DNA from: an uncultured Saprospiraceae bacterium
Lineage (GTDB): Bacteria > Bacteroidota > Bacteroidia > Chitinophagales > Saprospiraceae
DNA length: 64,000 nt
Reading direction: 5' to 3'
Assembly (NCBI GenBank): GCA_937942435.1
Contig: CALDEM010000001.1
Location: 1 to 64,000, forward strand
Shown here in pieces: positions 53,929 to 61,555 of the stretch (the stretch's first letter is position 1; every line of letters starts with the position of its first letter). A program made the position numbers and the translations under genes. The notes beneath the pieces are model-generated. The model did no database searches. It saw only the letters and a program-made list of their open reading frames with translations, and was not told where the DNA came from.

Positions 53929-56196
53929 TTGAGATACTTATCATATATCCACATCTTGCGTAAAATATTACTATTACTTATTGTCATATTATTGGTCCGC
54001 ACCGAAGGTGTTTTTGCCCAACAACAAACTAATCTTCAAGAACAGTATCGACTTCATATACAGAAGACCGATGAGTCCATCAACGTCGATGGCATACTAG
54101 ATGAAGCGGTATGGCAGACAGCTGATAGAGCTACTGACTTCTGGATGTCATTTCCGATAGATGATAGGCGAGCTGCTAAAGAGATGCAGACGGAGGCCAT
54201 GATAACATATGATGATAAATTTATATATGTATCTGCCATTTGCTATGGTAAGGGGCCATATGTCATGCCATCACTCAAGAGAGATGCAAGGGCCTTCTGG
54301 CAGGGTGATGCATTTGGAGTTGTCTTTGATCCCGTTAATGAGAAGACCAACGGGTTTAACTTTAATGCCAACACATCAGGTGTACAGTCAGAATCTCTCA
54401 TCACTGGTCAGACTGGTACCAGGGGTAGTGGCGGTGGTGGCCAAGGAGTCAATGGAGCTTGGGACAATATCTGGATATCTGAGGTGCAGATATATGCAGA
54501 TCGATGGACGATTGAGATTGCTATTCCATTTAAGTCATTGAGATTTAACGACAACAAAGTCTGGGGTATCAACTTCTTGAGAGGACATAGTGGCTCTAAC
54601 TCATATCATATGTGGTCTCCCGTCCCAGTACAGTTTAGAGGTGTAGATCTTGGATATACTGGAGCTCTTGTCTGGGATCAATCTCCTAAGAAATCAAAGA
54701 GCAATATTGCAGTCATACCATATGCGCTGACATCAACATTTAACGACATAGAAAATAACGAACCTGTAGACAACAACTTCCAGGTAGGCTTAGATGCAAA
54801 AGTAGCAGTGACATCAGGTCTCAATCTTGATCTTACTGTTAACCCAGACTTCTCTCAAGTTGATGTGGATGAGCAAGTGACTAATCTTACAACGGTCAAT
54901 ATCCGATTTCCTGAAAGGAGGCTATTCTTTTTAGAAAATAGTGATCTATATAGTGACTTTGGTATCCCTCCTATGAGACCATTCTTTTCAAGGCGTATCG
55001 GTTTAGATGATGGTGGCAAGGCCATCCCTATATCCTATGGAGCAAGGCTCTCAGGTAACATCAACAAGGACTTAAGGATTGGTGTTATGAATCTTCAGAC
55101 CAAAGCTAAGGACGAGTTTTTGGGCCAAAACTATACATCTGTAACGGCGCATCAACAAGTCTTCGGTAGATCAATTATAAAGGGATACTTTCACAACCGA
55201 CAAGCCTATAGCAAGGGTGACTTTGTTAGTGACGACTTTAACAGAACTGCCGGATTAGAATATTCTTTTCGATCAGTAGATGGTCGGTGGCAAGCATTTG
55301 GAGGGTATGGCAAGTCATGGAGTCATCAGCTCAATGATGACAACTACTTTTATAATGTTGCTGTTGGATTTGATAGTCGGACGGTTGGCTTTTATACTAA
55401 CCTCGCTGGTATCGGTAACAATTATAGAGCGGACATGGGATTTATCCCAAGAGCACGGCACTTTGATGCAATAGAAGAGACTACGCACATCATCGGGTTT
55501 AATCATGGGTTCACTAGAGCGAGTTATAAAATTTTCCCCAATAACGACAAAATAAACTCACACACTTTTGCTGTGCGCAACGTGCTTGACTATACAAAAG
55601 ATGGTTGGGATCTTATTCAGAATATCACCACCGCCAGTTATAATCTCAGCTTAGCAAACTCCAGCAGATTAGAATTTTCTGCAACACATGAAGAACAAGG
55701 GCTCATATTCCCGTTTCGCTTTACTACTGAAAACCCCTTGCCAAGTGGCAAATACACTTTTAATTATGCAGAGATAGAATATCGTTCTGATAGCAGAAAA
55801 CTCCTCGGTTATAGCTTAGGTGTAAGAAGAGGAGGTTTTTATAATGGTACCCGTGCAGAATATTCTGCAAGTCTAAATTACAGAGCCCAACCTTGGGGTA
55901 ATTTTAGTATCCGCTTTGTGCAGAATGACTTAATATTTCCAGAGGAGTTTGGTACTGCCAAACTCTTCTTAGTAGGACCAAGAATAGAACTCAATTTTTC
56001 TCGTGACTTATTCTGGACTACCTTCTTACAATATAATACTCAAAGCGAGAACTTCAACATCAATAGTCGTATACAGTGGAGGTTCAAACCATTATCTGAT
56101 CTTTTTATAGTATACACAGATAACTATGCTACAGACATCTGGGGTCCTACAAACAGAGGACTTGTTTTAAAAATGAACTACTGGCTCAACCTGTAA
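53929..56196 (+). CDS. DUF5916 outer-membrane protein with CBM9-like N-terminus
   Basis: 755 aa. No ATG lies near the signal peptide; TTG at 53929 is the best start (53956 is also TTG). Signal peptide ends V-F-A-Q. Residues about 45-240 form a carbohydrate-binding family 9-like domain (I-N-V-D-G-I-L-D-E-A-V-W; Y-D-D-K-F-I-Y-V-S-A; E-I-A-I-P-F-K-S-L-R-F). The rest is DUF5916 with L-N-P-D-F-S-Q-V-D-V-D (as L-T-V-N-P-D-F-S), R-F-P-E-R-R-L-F-F-L-E-N and a barrel-like C-terminus ending W-L-N-L. It is thought to be an outer-membrane protein of unknown cargo. The next gene begins 2 bp after its stop. Confidence 0.9.
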   Translation: MRYLSYIHILRKILLLLIVILLVRTEGVFAQQQTNLQEQYRLHIQKTDESINVDGILDEAVWQTADRATDFWMSFPIDDRRAAKEMQTEAMITYDDKFIYVSAICYGKGPYVMPSLKRDARAFWQGDAFGVVFDPVNEKTNGFNFNANTSGVQSESLITGQTGTRGSGGGGQGVNGAWDNIWISEVQIYADRWTIEIAIPFKSLRFNDNKVWGINFLRGHSGSNSYHMWSPVPVQFRGVDLGYTGALVWDQSPKKSKSNIAVIPYALTSTFNDIENNEPVDNNFQVGLDAKVAVTSGLNLDLTVNPDFSQVDVDEQVTNLTTVNIRFPERRLFFLENSDLYSDFGIPPMRPFFSRRIGLDDGGKAIPISYGARLSGNINKDLRIGVMNLQTKAKDEFLGQNYTSVTAHQQVFGRSIIKGYFHNRQAYSKGDFVSDDFNRTAGLEYSFRSVDGRWQAFGGYGKSWSHQLNDDNYFYNVAVGFDSRTVGFYTNLAGIGNNYRADMGFIPRARHFDAIEETTHIIGFNHGFTRASYKIFPNNDKINSHTFAVRNVLDYTKDGWDLIQNITTASYNLSLANSSRLEFSATHEEQGLIFPFRFTTENPLPSGKYTFNYAEIEYRSDSRKLLGYSLGVRRGGFYNGTRAEYSASLNYRAQPWGNFSIRFVQNDLIFPEEFGTAKLFLVGPRIELNFSRDLFWTTFLQYNTQSENFNINSRIQWRFKPLSDLFIVYTDNYATDIWGPTNRGLVLKMNYWLNL

Positions 56197-56198
56197 GA

Positions 56199-57617
56199 AT
56201 GACCATGCTTGAGAAAAAAGATTTCAAAAAACAAAGTCAGAAAGTCATAGATTGGATAGACAGCTTTTACAAAGAGCTCAAGTCCTTGCCAGTCAAGTCA
56301 CAAGTCAAGCCAAAGGAGATTTATAATCTTATCCCTTCGGAGATACCCACAGAAGGAGAATCCTTAGACGTCATATTAAAAGATACAACAGATATCATAT
56401 TGCCTGGGATCACTCATTGGCAGCACCCTAACTTTCATGCATACTTTCCTGCTAATAGTAGTATAGAGTCATTGTTCGCAGAGATGATCACAACAGCGCT
56501 TGGAGCGCAGTGTATGATCTGGGAGACATCTCCAGCAGCTGCAGAGCTTGAAGAGCGGATGATGGAGTGGATGAGGGATGCTATGGGATTGCCATCCAGT
56601 TGGGAAGGAGTGATACAAGATACAGCATCGACTGCTACATTATGTGCCATCATCAGTGCACGTGAGCGCACTACCAACTTCACTTCCAATGAAGAAGGTG
56701 TGCCTCCTAACTTGAGAATCTATTGCTCAACGCAGACGCACTCATCTATAGAAAAAGGTGTTGTCATCGCTGGCATCGGAAGAAAGAATCTCATAAAGAT
56801 AGGTGTGGACGAACAACAACGACTCTCCCCCACGCTTCTAAAAGAGCAGATAGAAAAAGACATAGAAAATCAACTGAAGCCATGCTGTGTGATCGTAGCG
56901 CTTGGCACCACAAGTACAGTGGCGATAGATGAGCTAACTGAGATATCATCTATATGCCAGCAGCATAACATATGGTTGCATATAGATGCCGCATATGCAG
57001 GCACGGCATTGTTCTTACCAGAGTATCGATGGATGATGGATGGTGGAGAGCAAGCAGACAGTTTTGTTTTCAATCCTCACAAGTGGCTATTTACCAACTT
57101 TGATTGCACGGCCTATTATGTAAAAGATGCAACTCATCTGATCAAGACATTTGAAATACTGCCAGAATATCTCAAAACTAAAACCAGAGGGCTGGTCAAT
57201 GATTACAGAGATTGGGGTGTTCCCTTAGGTAGAAGATTTAGAGCGCTCAAGCTTTGGTTTGTCATGAGAAGTTATGGTCTAAAAGGCATCCAACAAAAAC
57301 TTAGAAAGCACATAGAGCTTAACAAATACTTGTCTGACAAAATCAAAAAGCATCCGAAGTTAGAGTTAGTGCAAGAACCCTTTCTAAACTTCACTTGTCT
57401 TAGGTATATAGGAGACAACAACCAAACCCTTGACATGCTCAATCAAAACAATGAGCACATTATAGAAGTCATCAATAAAAGTGGTAAGGCATTTTTATCA
57501 CACACTGTAGTAAATGGAAAGTATGTAATCAGGGTCGTGATTGGACAGACTTATGTGGAACAAGAAGATGTGGAAGATCTTTATGCTTGTTTGATTGAGC
57601 ATCTACCTAACAACTAA
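56199..57617 (+). CDS. PLP-dependent aromatic-L-amino-acid-type decarboxylase
   Basis: 472 aa (ATG at 56199, with another ATG two codons later). The fold-type I group II decarboxylase pattern is clear: H-P-N-F-H-A-Y-F near residue 76, W-E-T-S-P-A-A-A-E-L-E near 107, H-I-D-A-A-Y-A-G-T-A (PLP-binding Asp) and F-N-P-H-K-W-L-F with the Schiff-base Lys295. R-R-F-R-A-L-K-L-W follows. It decarboxylates an aromatic amino acid (Tyr, Phe, Trp or DOPA), yielding an amine; the exact substrate is open. It is tightly coupled to the DUF5916 gene. Confidence 0.92.
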   Translation: MTMLEKKDFKKQSQKVIDWIDSFYKELKSLPVKSQVKPKEIYNLIPSEIPTEGESLDVILKDTTDIILPGITHWQHPNFHAYFPANSSIESLFAEMITTALGAQCMIWETSPAAAELEERMMEWMRDAMGLPSSWEGVIQDTASTATLCAIISARERTTNFTSNEEGVPPNLRIYCSTQTHSSIEKGVVIAGIGRKNLIKIGVDEQQRLSPTLLKEQIEKDIENQLKPCCVIVALGTTSTVAIDELTEISSICQQHNIWLHIDAAYAGTALFLPEYRWMMDGGEQADSFVFNPHKWLFTNFDCTAYYVKDATHLIKTFEILPEYLKTKTRGLVNDYRDWGVPLGRRFRALKLWFVMRSYGLKGIQQKLRKHIELNKYLSDKIKKHPKLELVQEPFLNFTCLRYIGDNNQTLDMLNQNNEHIIEVINKSGKAFLSHTVVNGKYVIRVVIGQTYVEQEDVEDLYACLIEHLPNN

Positions 57618-57704
57618 GTCTTTTATGATTTTCTTAATATTATGGTTGCATATTTAAATTTACATTTAAGCAGCTATTCTGCATGTCATTCTCATCAGTA
57701 ATAT

Positions 57705-57965
57705 ATGAAACGCTATCAGACTGGCTTCTTAATCTGCATTACTATGGCATTTTTAAGTTGTGGCAATCCCTAATCATCCAAAGAAGGAATAACTTCAATT
57801 ACCGAGAAAGAATATGATGATATTAATAACATAAAGTTAAAAGGGGCTATCCCCATGCCTACACATCAACCACAACTTAACGATTCTACTTATTACATCC
57901 CCAATTCCCAAAGAGATTATAGCTCTATTTTAAAAGAATGGTTAGATGACAATATACCAAAATAG
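57705..57965 (+). pseudogene. Small lipoprotein gene interrupted by an in-frame TAA
   Basis: Frame from the ATG at 57705: a lipoprotein signal (A-F-L-S-C-G-N-P) runs to a TAA at 57771-57773 (codon 23) and then continues in the same frame for 63 codons (S-S-K-E-G-I-T-S, Y-D-D-I-N-N, L-K-E-W-L-D-D-N-I-P-K) to the TAG at 57963-57965. The region after the stop has normal coding composition. I read it as an 86-codon lipoprotein gene with one nonsense change. The family is not recognised. Confidence 0.65.
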
Positions 57966-58195
57966 AGTGCAAAGTCTCTTAAATGTTCTACGAGTCATTA
58001 TAAACTTTGAATTATGTGGCATATTTAGAAGACTTAGACGCTAAGATATAAAGGGCAGTTTGTAGATTCGTCTTTGATTATTTTGCACTTAATTCTTTTA
58101 GCAGGTTGATTAAAACTTCAATCGTAGTGCCAAGGATCACTGCAATGAAAATAAACTTTACCAGTACTGGCTTCTACCTTCACCCCCTTCTTTAA
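57966..58195. other. Intergenic, decayed sequence
   Basis: About 230 bp. On the minus strand a 29-codon hydrophobic frame (F-I-F-I-A-V-I-L-G-T-T-I-E-V) ends at a TAA at 58080-58078, directly downstream of the antitoxin remnant. It could be the end of a lost membrane protein, but is too short to call. Confidence 0.35.
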
Positions 58196-58459
58196 CTAAC
58201 CTTTTCTAAATAAAAAATTGATTTCCTTTTGCTCGGTTTGCAGCTTCATAAAATACTCTTTTTCAATGTCAAAGTATTTACCAAGCTTTATAGACAAAAC
58301 AGGAATTAACTTTTCGCGACTTTTTGTAATGGTACTTATAGTTTGAAAATGCTCTCCTATAGCTTCTGAGAATGCAACTCATTTAAGGTTTCTCTTTTAA
58401 TCTCTCTTTTAAAGGATAGCTCCGGGGTGGATCCCTTTCACTCGTTCATATGGAGGCAA
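58196..58459 (-). pseudogene. HigA-family (XRE helix-turn-helix) antitoxin remnant with two frameshifts
   Basis: Three minus frames join into one recognisable protein. Around 58450-58420: Y-E-R-V-K-G-I-H-P-G-A-I-L, the HigA-type N-terminus. After a one-base shift: K-R-E-I-K-R-E-T-L-N-E-L. After a second shift (near 58378): F-S-E-A-I-G-E-H-F-Q-T-I-S-T-I (helix-turn-helix), L-S-I-K-L-G-K-Y-F-D-I-E-K-E-Y-F-M-K-L-Q, ending at TAG 58198-58196. This order and spacing match the antitoxin family whose members begin with K-G-I-H-P-G. The start has no ATG left. No toxin partner remains nearby. Confidence 0.8.
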
Positions 58460-58555
58460 TGACGACCTACTTCAGAGGTAAATACTTATATATGTATGCA
58501 CTAGGACTTTATTAATCCTAACTTGACTTTAATAACATAAGATTGACCTTAGTTA

Positions 58556-59326
58556 TTAAAGCTTCCAGAACAATCCTTCCTCTACACTATCCGACACAGA
58601 TATATCGGTAAGTTGATTGCCTGCGATCTGGCCTCCTGATAAGAGAAGGTCTCCGTACTTTTTATAATTAGGCCATGGAGATTGAAATCTTGATATGGTA
58701 TCTGAGTACTTGGTATAAAAATCCCACTGCGTTACCAAGCGCGATGTTTTGTCTACATAGACTTCGTATTTGTTTTCAGGGGTCACTCCTACTCCTGCGA
58801 ATGTAAGCTCTAACACATCAGCATCTGCTCCTAAGGTGGTGGTATCTTGACCGATACTCTTTAAGGTAACACCCGAATCTTTTAACTTGAATGGCATCAC
58901 CAACCAATAGCTATCATTGATCCACATCTTATAACCTTGGTCGATGTACTTAGCTATGGTGTCTGCGTTGGTCACTTTGATTCCATTTTTAGAAACTTGC
59001 CCTGTCTTATCTTCTAAATTGATAATCATGGTTAGACTATCACTGGGGATTTCTAATCTATTCATCTTACTCTCCTTATCCCATAGGTGAGATCTTCTAC
59101 CAAAGAAGGTCCATCCTATATATCTGGACGCATCCCAAGCAGCTCTACCGCCCATCGCTTCCATCACTTCATCAGCTATTGCAATGGCCGACTCATCCGA
59201 CTCTGTACTGTTAAAAGCCTCACTTGCTGGATTGACTTCGGTGGAGGTCACTGACGTCGGGTCAGACTTGCATGCAAAAAGAGAAAGCAGAATCAGAGTA
59301 CAGCAGAAAAAATTGAGATTGTTCAT
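58556..59326 (-). CDS. Lipoprotein, possible LolA-like fold
   Basis: 256 aa, lipoprotein signal (S-L-F-A-C-K). After a Ser/Thr/Glu-rich linker comes E-V-M-E-A-M-G-G-R-A-A-W (about 54-65), which resembles the start of outer-membrane-lipoprotein-carrier-like domains, and then alternating beta-strand pattern with Y-E-V-Y-V-D-K-T-S-R-L-V-T-Q-W (about 182-196). LolA/RseB-like binding of a hydrophobic ligand is inferred, not shown. It lies 34 bp downstream of the MFS gene on the same strand, so the two may be one operon. Confidence 0.65.
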   Translation of the reverse strand: MNNLNFFCCTLILLSLFACKSDPTSVTSTEVNPASEAFNSTESDESAIAIADEVMEAMGGRAAWDASRYIGWTFFGRRSHLWDKESKMNRLEIPSDSLTMIINLEDKTGQVSKNGIKVTNADTIAKYIDQGYKMWINDSYWLVMPFKLKDSGVTLKSIGQDTTTLGADADVLELTFAGVGVTPENKYEVYVDKTSRLVTQWDFYTKYSDTISRFQSPWPNYKKYGDLLLSGGQIAGNQLTDISVSDSVEEGLFWKL

Positions 59327-59360
59327 TTGAAGTATTTACGGAAGTATAAGCGAATATAAA

Positions 59361-60494
59361 CTAACTCGGCTTATACCGATAAACTAATGATGTCATAATA
59401 ATAAACAACACAGCTATCAGTACAAGCGCTAATCTGAGGTCGTACTGATCTGCCAAAAAACCGATCGCAGGTGGGCCAAACATAAAACCGGCATAACCTA
59501 TAGTCGTCGACATAGCGATACCCATACCAGGCTTGATATCAGGAAAGCTACCTGCTAAACTAAACACGATGGGAACAATGTTGGCCAAACCCAATCCTAC
59601 TAAGCCAAATCCTACAATCACTAAAACTGGGTGGATAAGACTTAATATCAAGACGATACCGATCATCGATAACACCGCCCCGCCTAACATCATAGATCGA
59701 TCGCCATACCAAGCCCTACCCTTATCTCCAAATAATCTACCAAAGGTCATCATAGCTGCAAATCCTATCAAGCCAAAGGCATGAAAATCCTTAGCAGATC
59801 CAACTATGTGCTTCATATAGTTGGTACTCCAGTCTGACATCGCTCCCTCTCCCATCATACAGCAAAATGCTATGATACCCAGACCTACAATAGGACCCCT
59901 AGGAAGTGCAAAAAGAACTTCATCGGATAGATTGGTTTGGATGATATCATTAAAGAGATATCTCGATGCAGTAAAGAGTACAACAAAGCCACAGATACCT
60001 ATGATCACAAAGTGTTGGGCCAATGAAGCATCTATCGATATAAACAAACTAGCTACTAGCCCACCCACAACCATTCCTATGCTAAATAGTGCATGAAACA
60101 TGGTCATGATAGGTTTACCTTCTTCTTTTTCGACTTCTACTGCTTGGGCATTCATCGCTACGTCCATGATACCGGTGGCGGCTCCCATCAAAAAGAAGGG
60201 CACAAATACTAATAATCGCTCAGATACAAAGGGAATCACAATAAAGAAGAGTGGAAAAAAGTAGCCAGATACAGTGGTGACATATCGACTTCCTTTAATA
60301 TTGATGAGCCAACCTGTGATCGGCATCGCGATAAAAGCTCCAATAGAATGAGCTAGTAAAACAAAACCCAGCAGCTTATTATCAAACACAAAATCTTCTT
60401 GTAAGCGAGGTAGCCTAGCTGCCCATGAAGCAAAGATGACTCCATTGATAAAGAAGTATAGGTTGACTGCCCAGCGGTAACTCATCATACGCAT
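59361..60494 (-). CDS. MFS transporter, YbjJ/FucP-like
   Basis: 377 aa with about 12 transmembrane segments. F-F-I-N-G-V-I-F-A-S-W-A-A-R-L-P (about 14-29) and G-I-M-D-V-A-M-N-A-Q-A-V-E-V-E (about 107-121) are the landmarks of the YbjJ-like group. It is an inner-membrane transporter of unknown substrate; relatives are linked to sugars or drugs. ATGs at 60494, 60488 and 60485 are all possible starts. Confidence 0.87.
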   Translation of the reverse strand: MRMMSYRWAVNLYFFINGVIFASWAARLPRLQEDFVFDNKLLGFVLLAHSIGAFIAMPITGWLINIKGSRYVTTVSGYFFPLFFIVIPFVSERLLVFVPFFLMGAATGIMDVAMNAQAVEVEKEEGKPIMTMFHALFSIGMVVGGLVASLFISIDASLAQHFVIIGICGFVVLFTASRYLFNDIIQTNLSDEVLFALPRGPIVGLGIIAFCCMMGEGAMSDWSTNYMKHIVGSAKDFHAFGLIGFAAMMTFGRLFGDKGRAWYGDRSMMLGGAVLSMIGIVLILSLIHPVLVIVGFGLVGLGLANIVPIVFSLAGSFPDIKPGMGIAMSTTIGYAGFMFGPPAIGFLADQYDLRLALVLIAVLFIIMTSLVYRYKPS

Positions 60495-60861
60495 GAAGAT
60501 GATAAAAAATGGATATGAACTGCTCGGGTACTTTAAAAAGTCTTCTTTAATATAGAAAACAGAGGATTAAAGCTTGAAAAAGCTTTGATCTGAAAAGAAA
60601 TATACCTGAAAATGAGGAGGCGAGATAAAATCTCCACACTTATCTTTGTTATGCACTTATTAACCAAAAAAAATGTGCACTCAGCAACCAAAAAAGCCGA
60701 TACTCACGAAATATTAAACGCTTTCGTACGTATTCGAATGTTAGTAAAGAGTAGTCCTCTGCCGAGAGCTGCTCTTTTTTTGTGCCCTATGCTCGGATAG
60801 TTGCGTGCCTATATGCTACGGACAGTGAATCAACGTTAGCATAAGATAGATAAACAGTCTT
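60495..60861. other. Divergent intergenic region
   Basis: About 370 bp between divergent genes. A 62-codon plus frame (60612-60800) has no family and an unlikely composition. A short hairpin with a T-run lies near 60751-60782 but sits upstream of the lipoprotein gene rather than after a gene. Confidence 0.45.
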
Positions 60862-61542
60862 ATGAGTAAGAGTTTGATTTTGATGCTGGGCTTAACTTTA
60901 CTTTTTAGTTGTTCTTCAGATGAACAAGTAGGCATATTTGACACGTTTCCTATCTCTTATGTGCCCGATCAAGCAGAGATATTGGGTACATCGACTTATT
61001 ACTTTACAGATACTATCATATATCAAACAGACAATCTGGTTACTCAAGAGCTAGACTCTATCCGCATGAACTCAATCATAGCTGACTTCTTTAATGGTGA
61101 CACATCACGGACCGACTTTCCAATCAAGTCGATACAGTTTACTGATCCATCACAAGCCTCAGTAACCACAACTCAATCCAGTCAAGGAAGATATGCTGAG
61201 AGGAGTGGTATAGGTGTCATAGAGTCAACGCCCCCCTTAGCCTTTAAAGTCAATAACGATTTAGAAACATTAATCACATGTATCACTATCACTAACAAGC
61301 GCTTGGTCGATACGATACAAGAAGAAGACTTCATAGCAGGCTTAGATACTTTTATGAATATCGAGACAGAAGTCCCATTTCAGTTGATGGTAGTAGATAC
61401 GGATGATATAGAGGTGGGATTTTGCAATCCTTTTAATGAAGTAGAACAAGTGACAGGTTTTGCTAGTCGACAAGGGTTACAGAACAATGAAAGAATCGTC
61501 ATCCATCGAACTGATCTAGTCTTTAAGCGTTCTAACAACTAA
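60862..61542 (+). CDS. Lipoprotein of unknown function
   Basis: 226 aa, lipoprotein signal (L-L-F-S-C-S). The mature part is predominantly beta and rich in Thr and Asp, with Y-Y-F-T-D-T-I-I-Y, E-L-D-S-I-R-M-N and two Cys (in I-T-C-I-T-I and G-F-C-N-P). I do not recognise the family. It lies 13 bp upstream of the S9 peptidase gene and may be its co-transcribed partner. Confidence 0.7.
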   Translation: MSKSLILMLGLTLLFSCSSDEQVGIFDTFPISYVPDQAEILGTSTYYFTDTIIYQTDNLVTQELDSIRMNSIIADFFNGDTSRTDFPIKSIQFTDPSQASVTTTQSSQGRYAERSGIGVIESTPPLAFKVNNDLETLITCITITNKRLVDTIQEEDFIAGLDTFMNIETEVPFQLMVVDTDDIEVGFCNPFNEVEQVTGFASRQGLQNNERIVIHRTDLVFKRSNN

Positions 61543-61555
61543 GAAATTACAAAAC

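Noticed and set aside
58078-58166. 29-codon hydrophobic minus frame
   Set aside because: Too short and preceded by a stop; at most a gene fragment.
60751-60782. Short hairpin followed by T residues
   Set aside because: Stem of about four pairs and no gene directly upstream on that strand; too weak to call a terminator.
60612-60800. 62-codon plus frame in the divergent intergenic region
   Set aside because: No family, unusual composition; likely chance.
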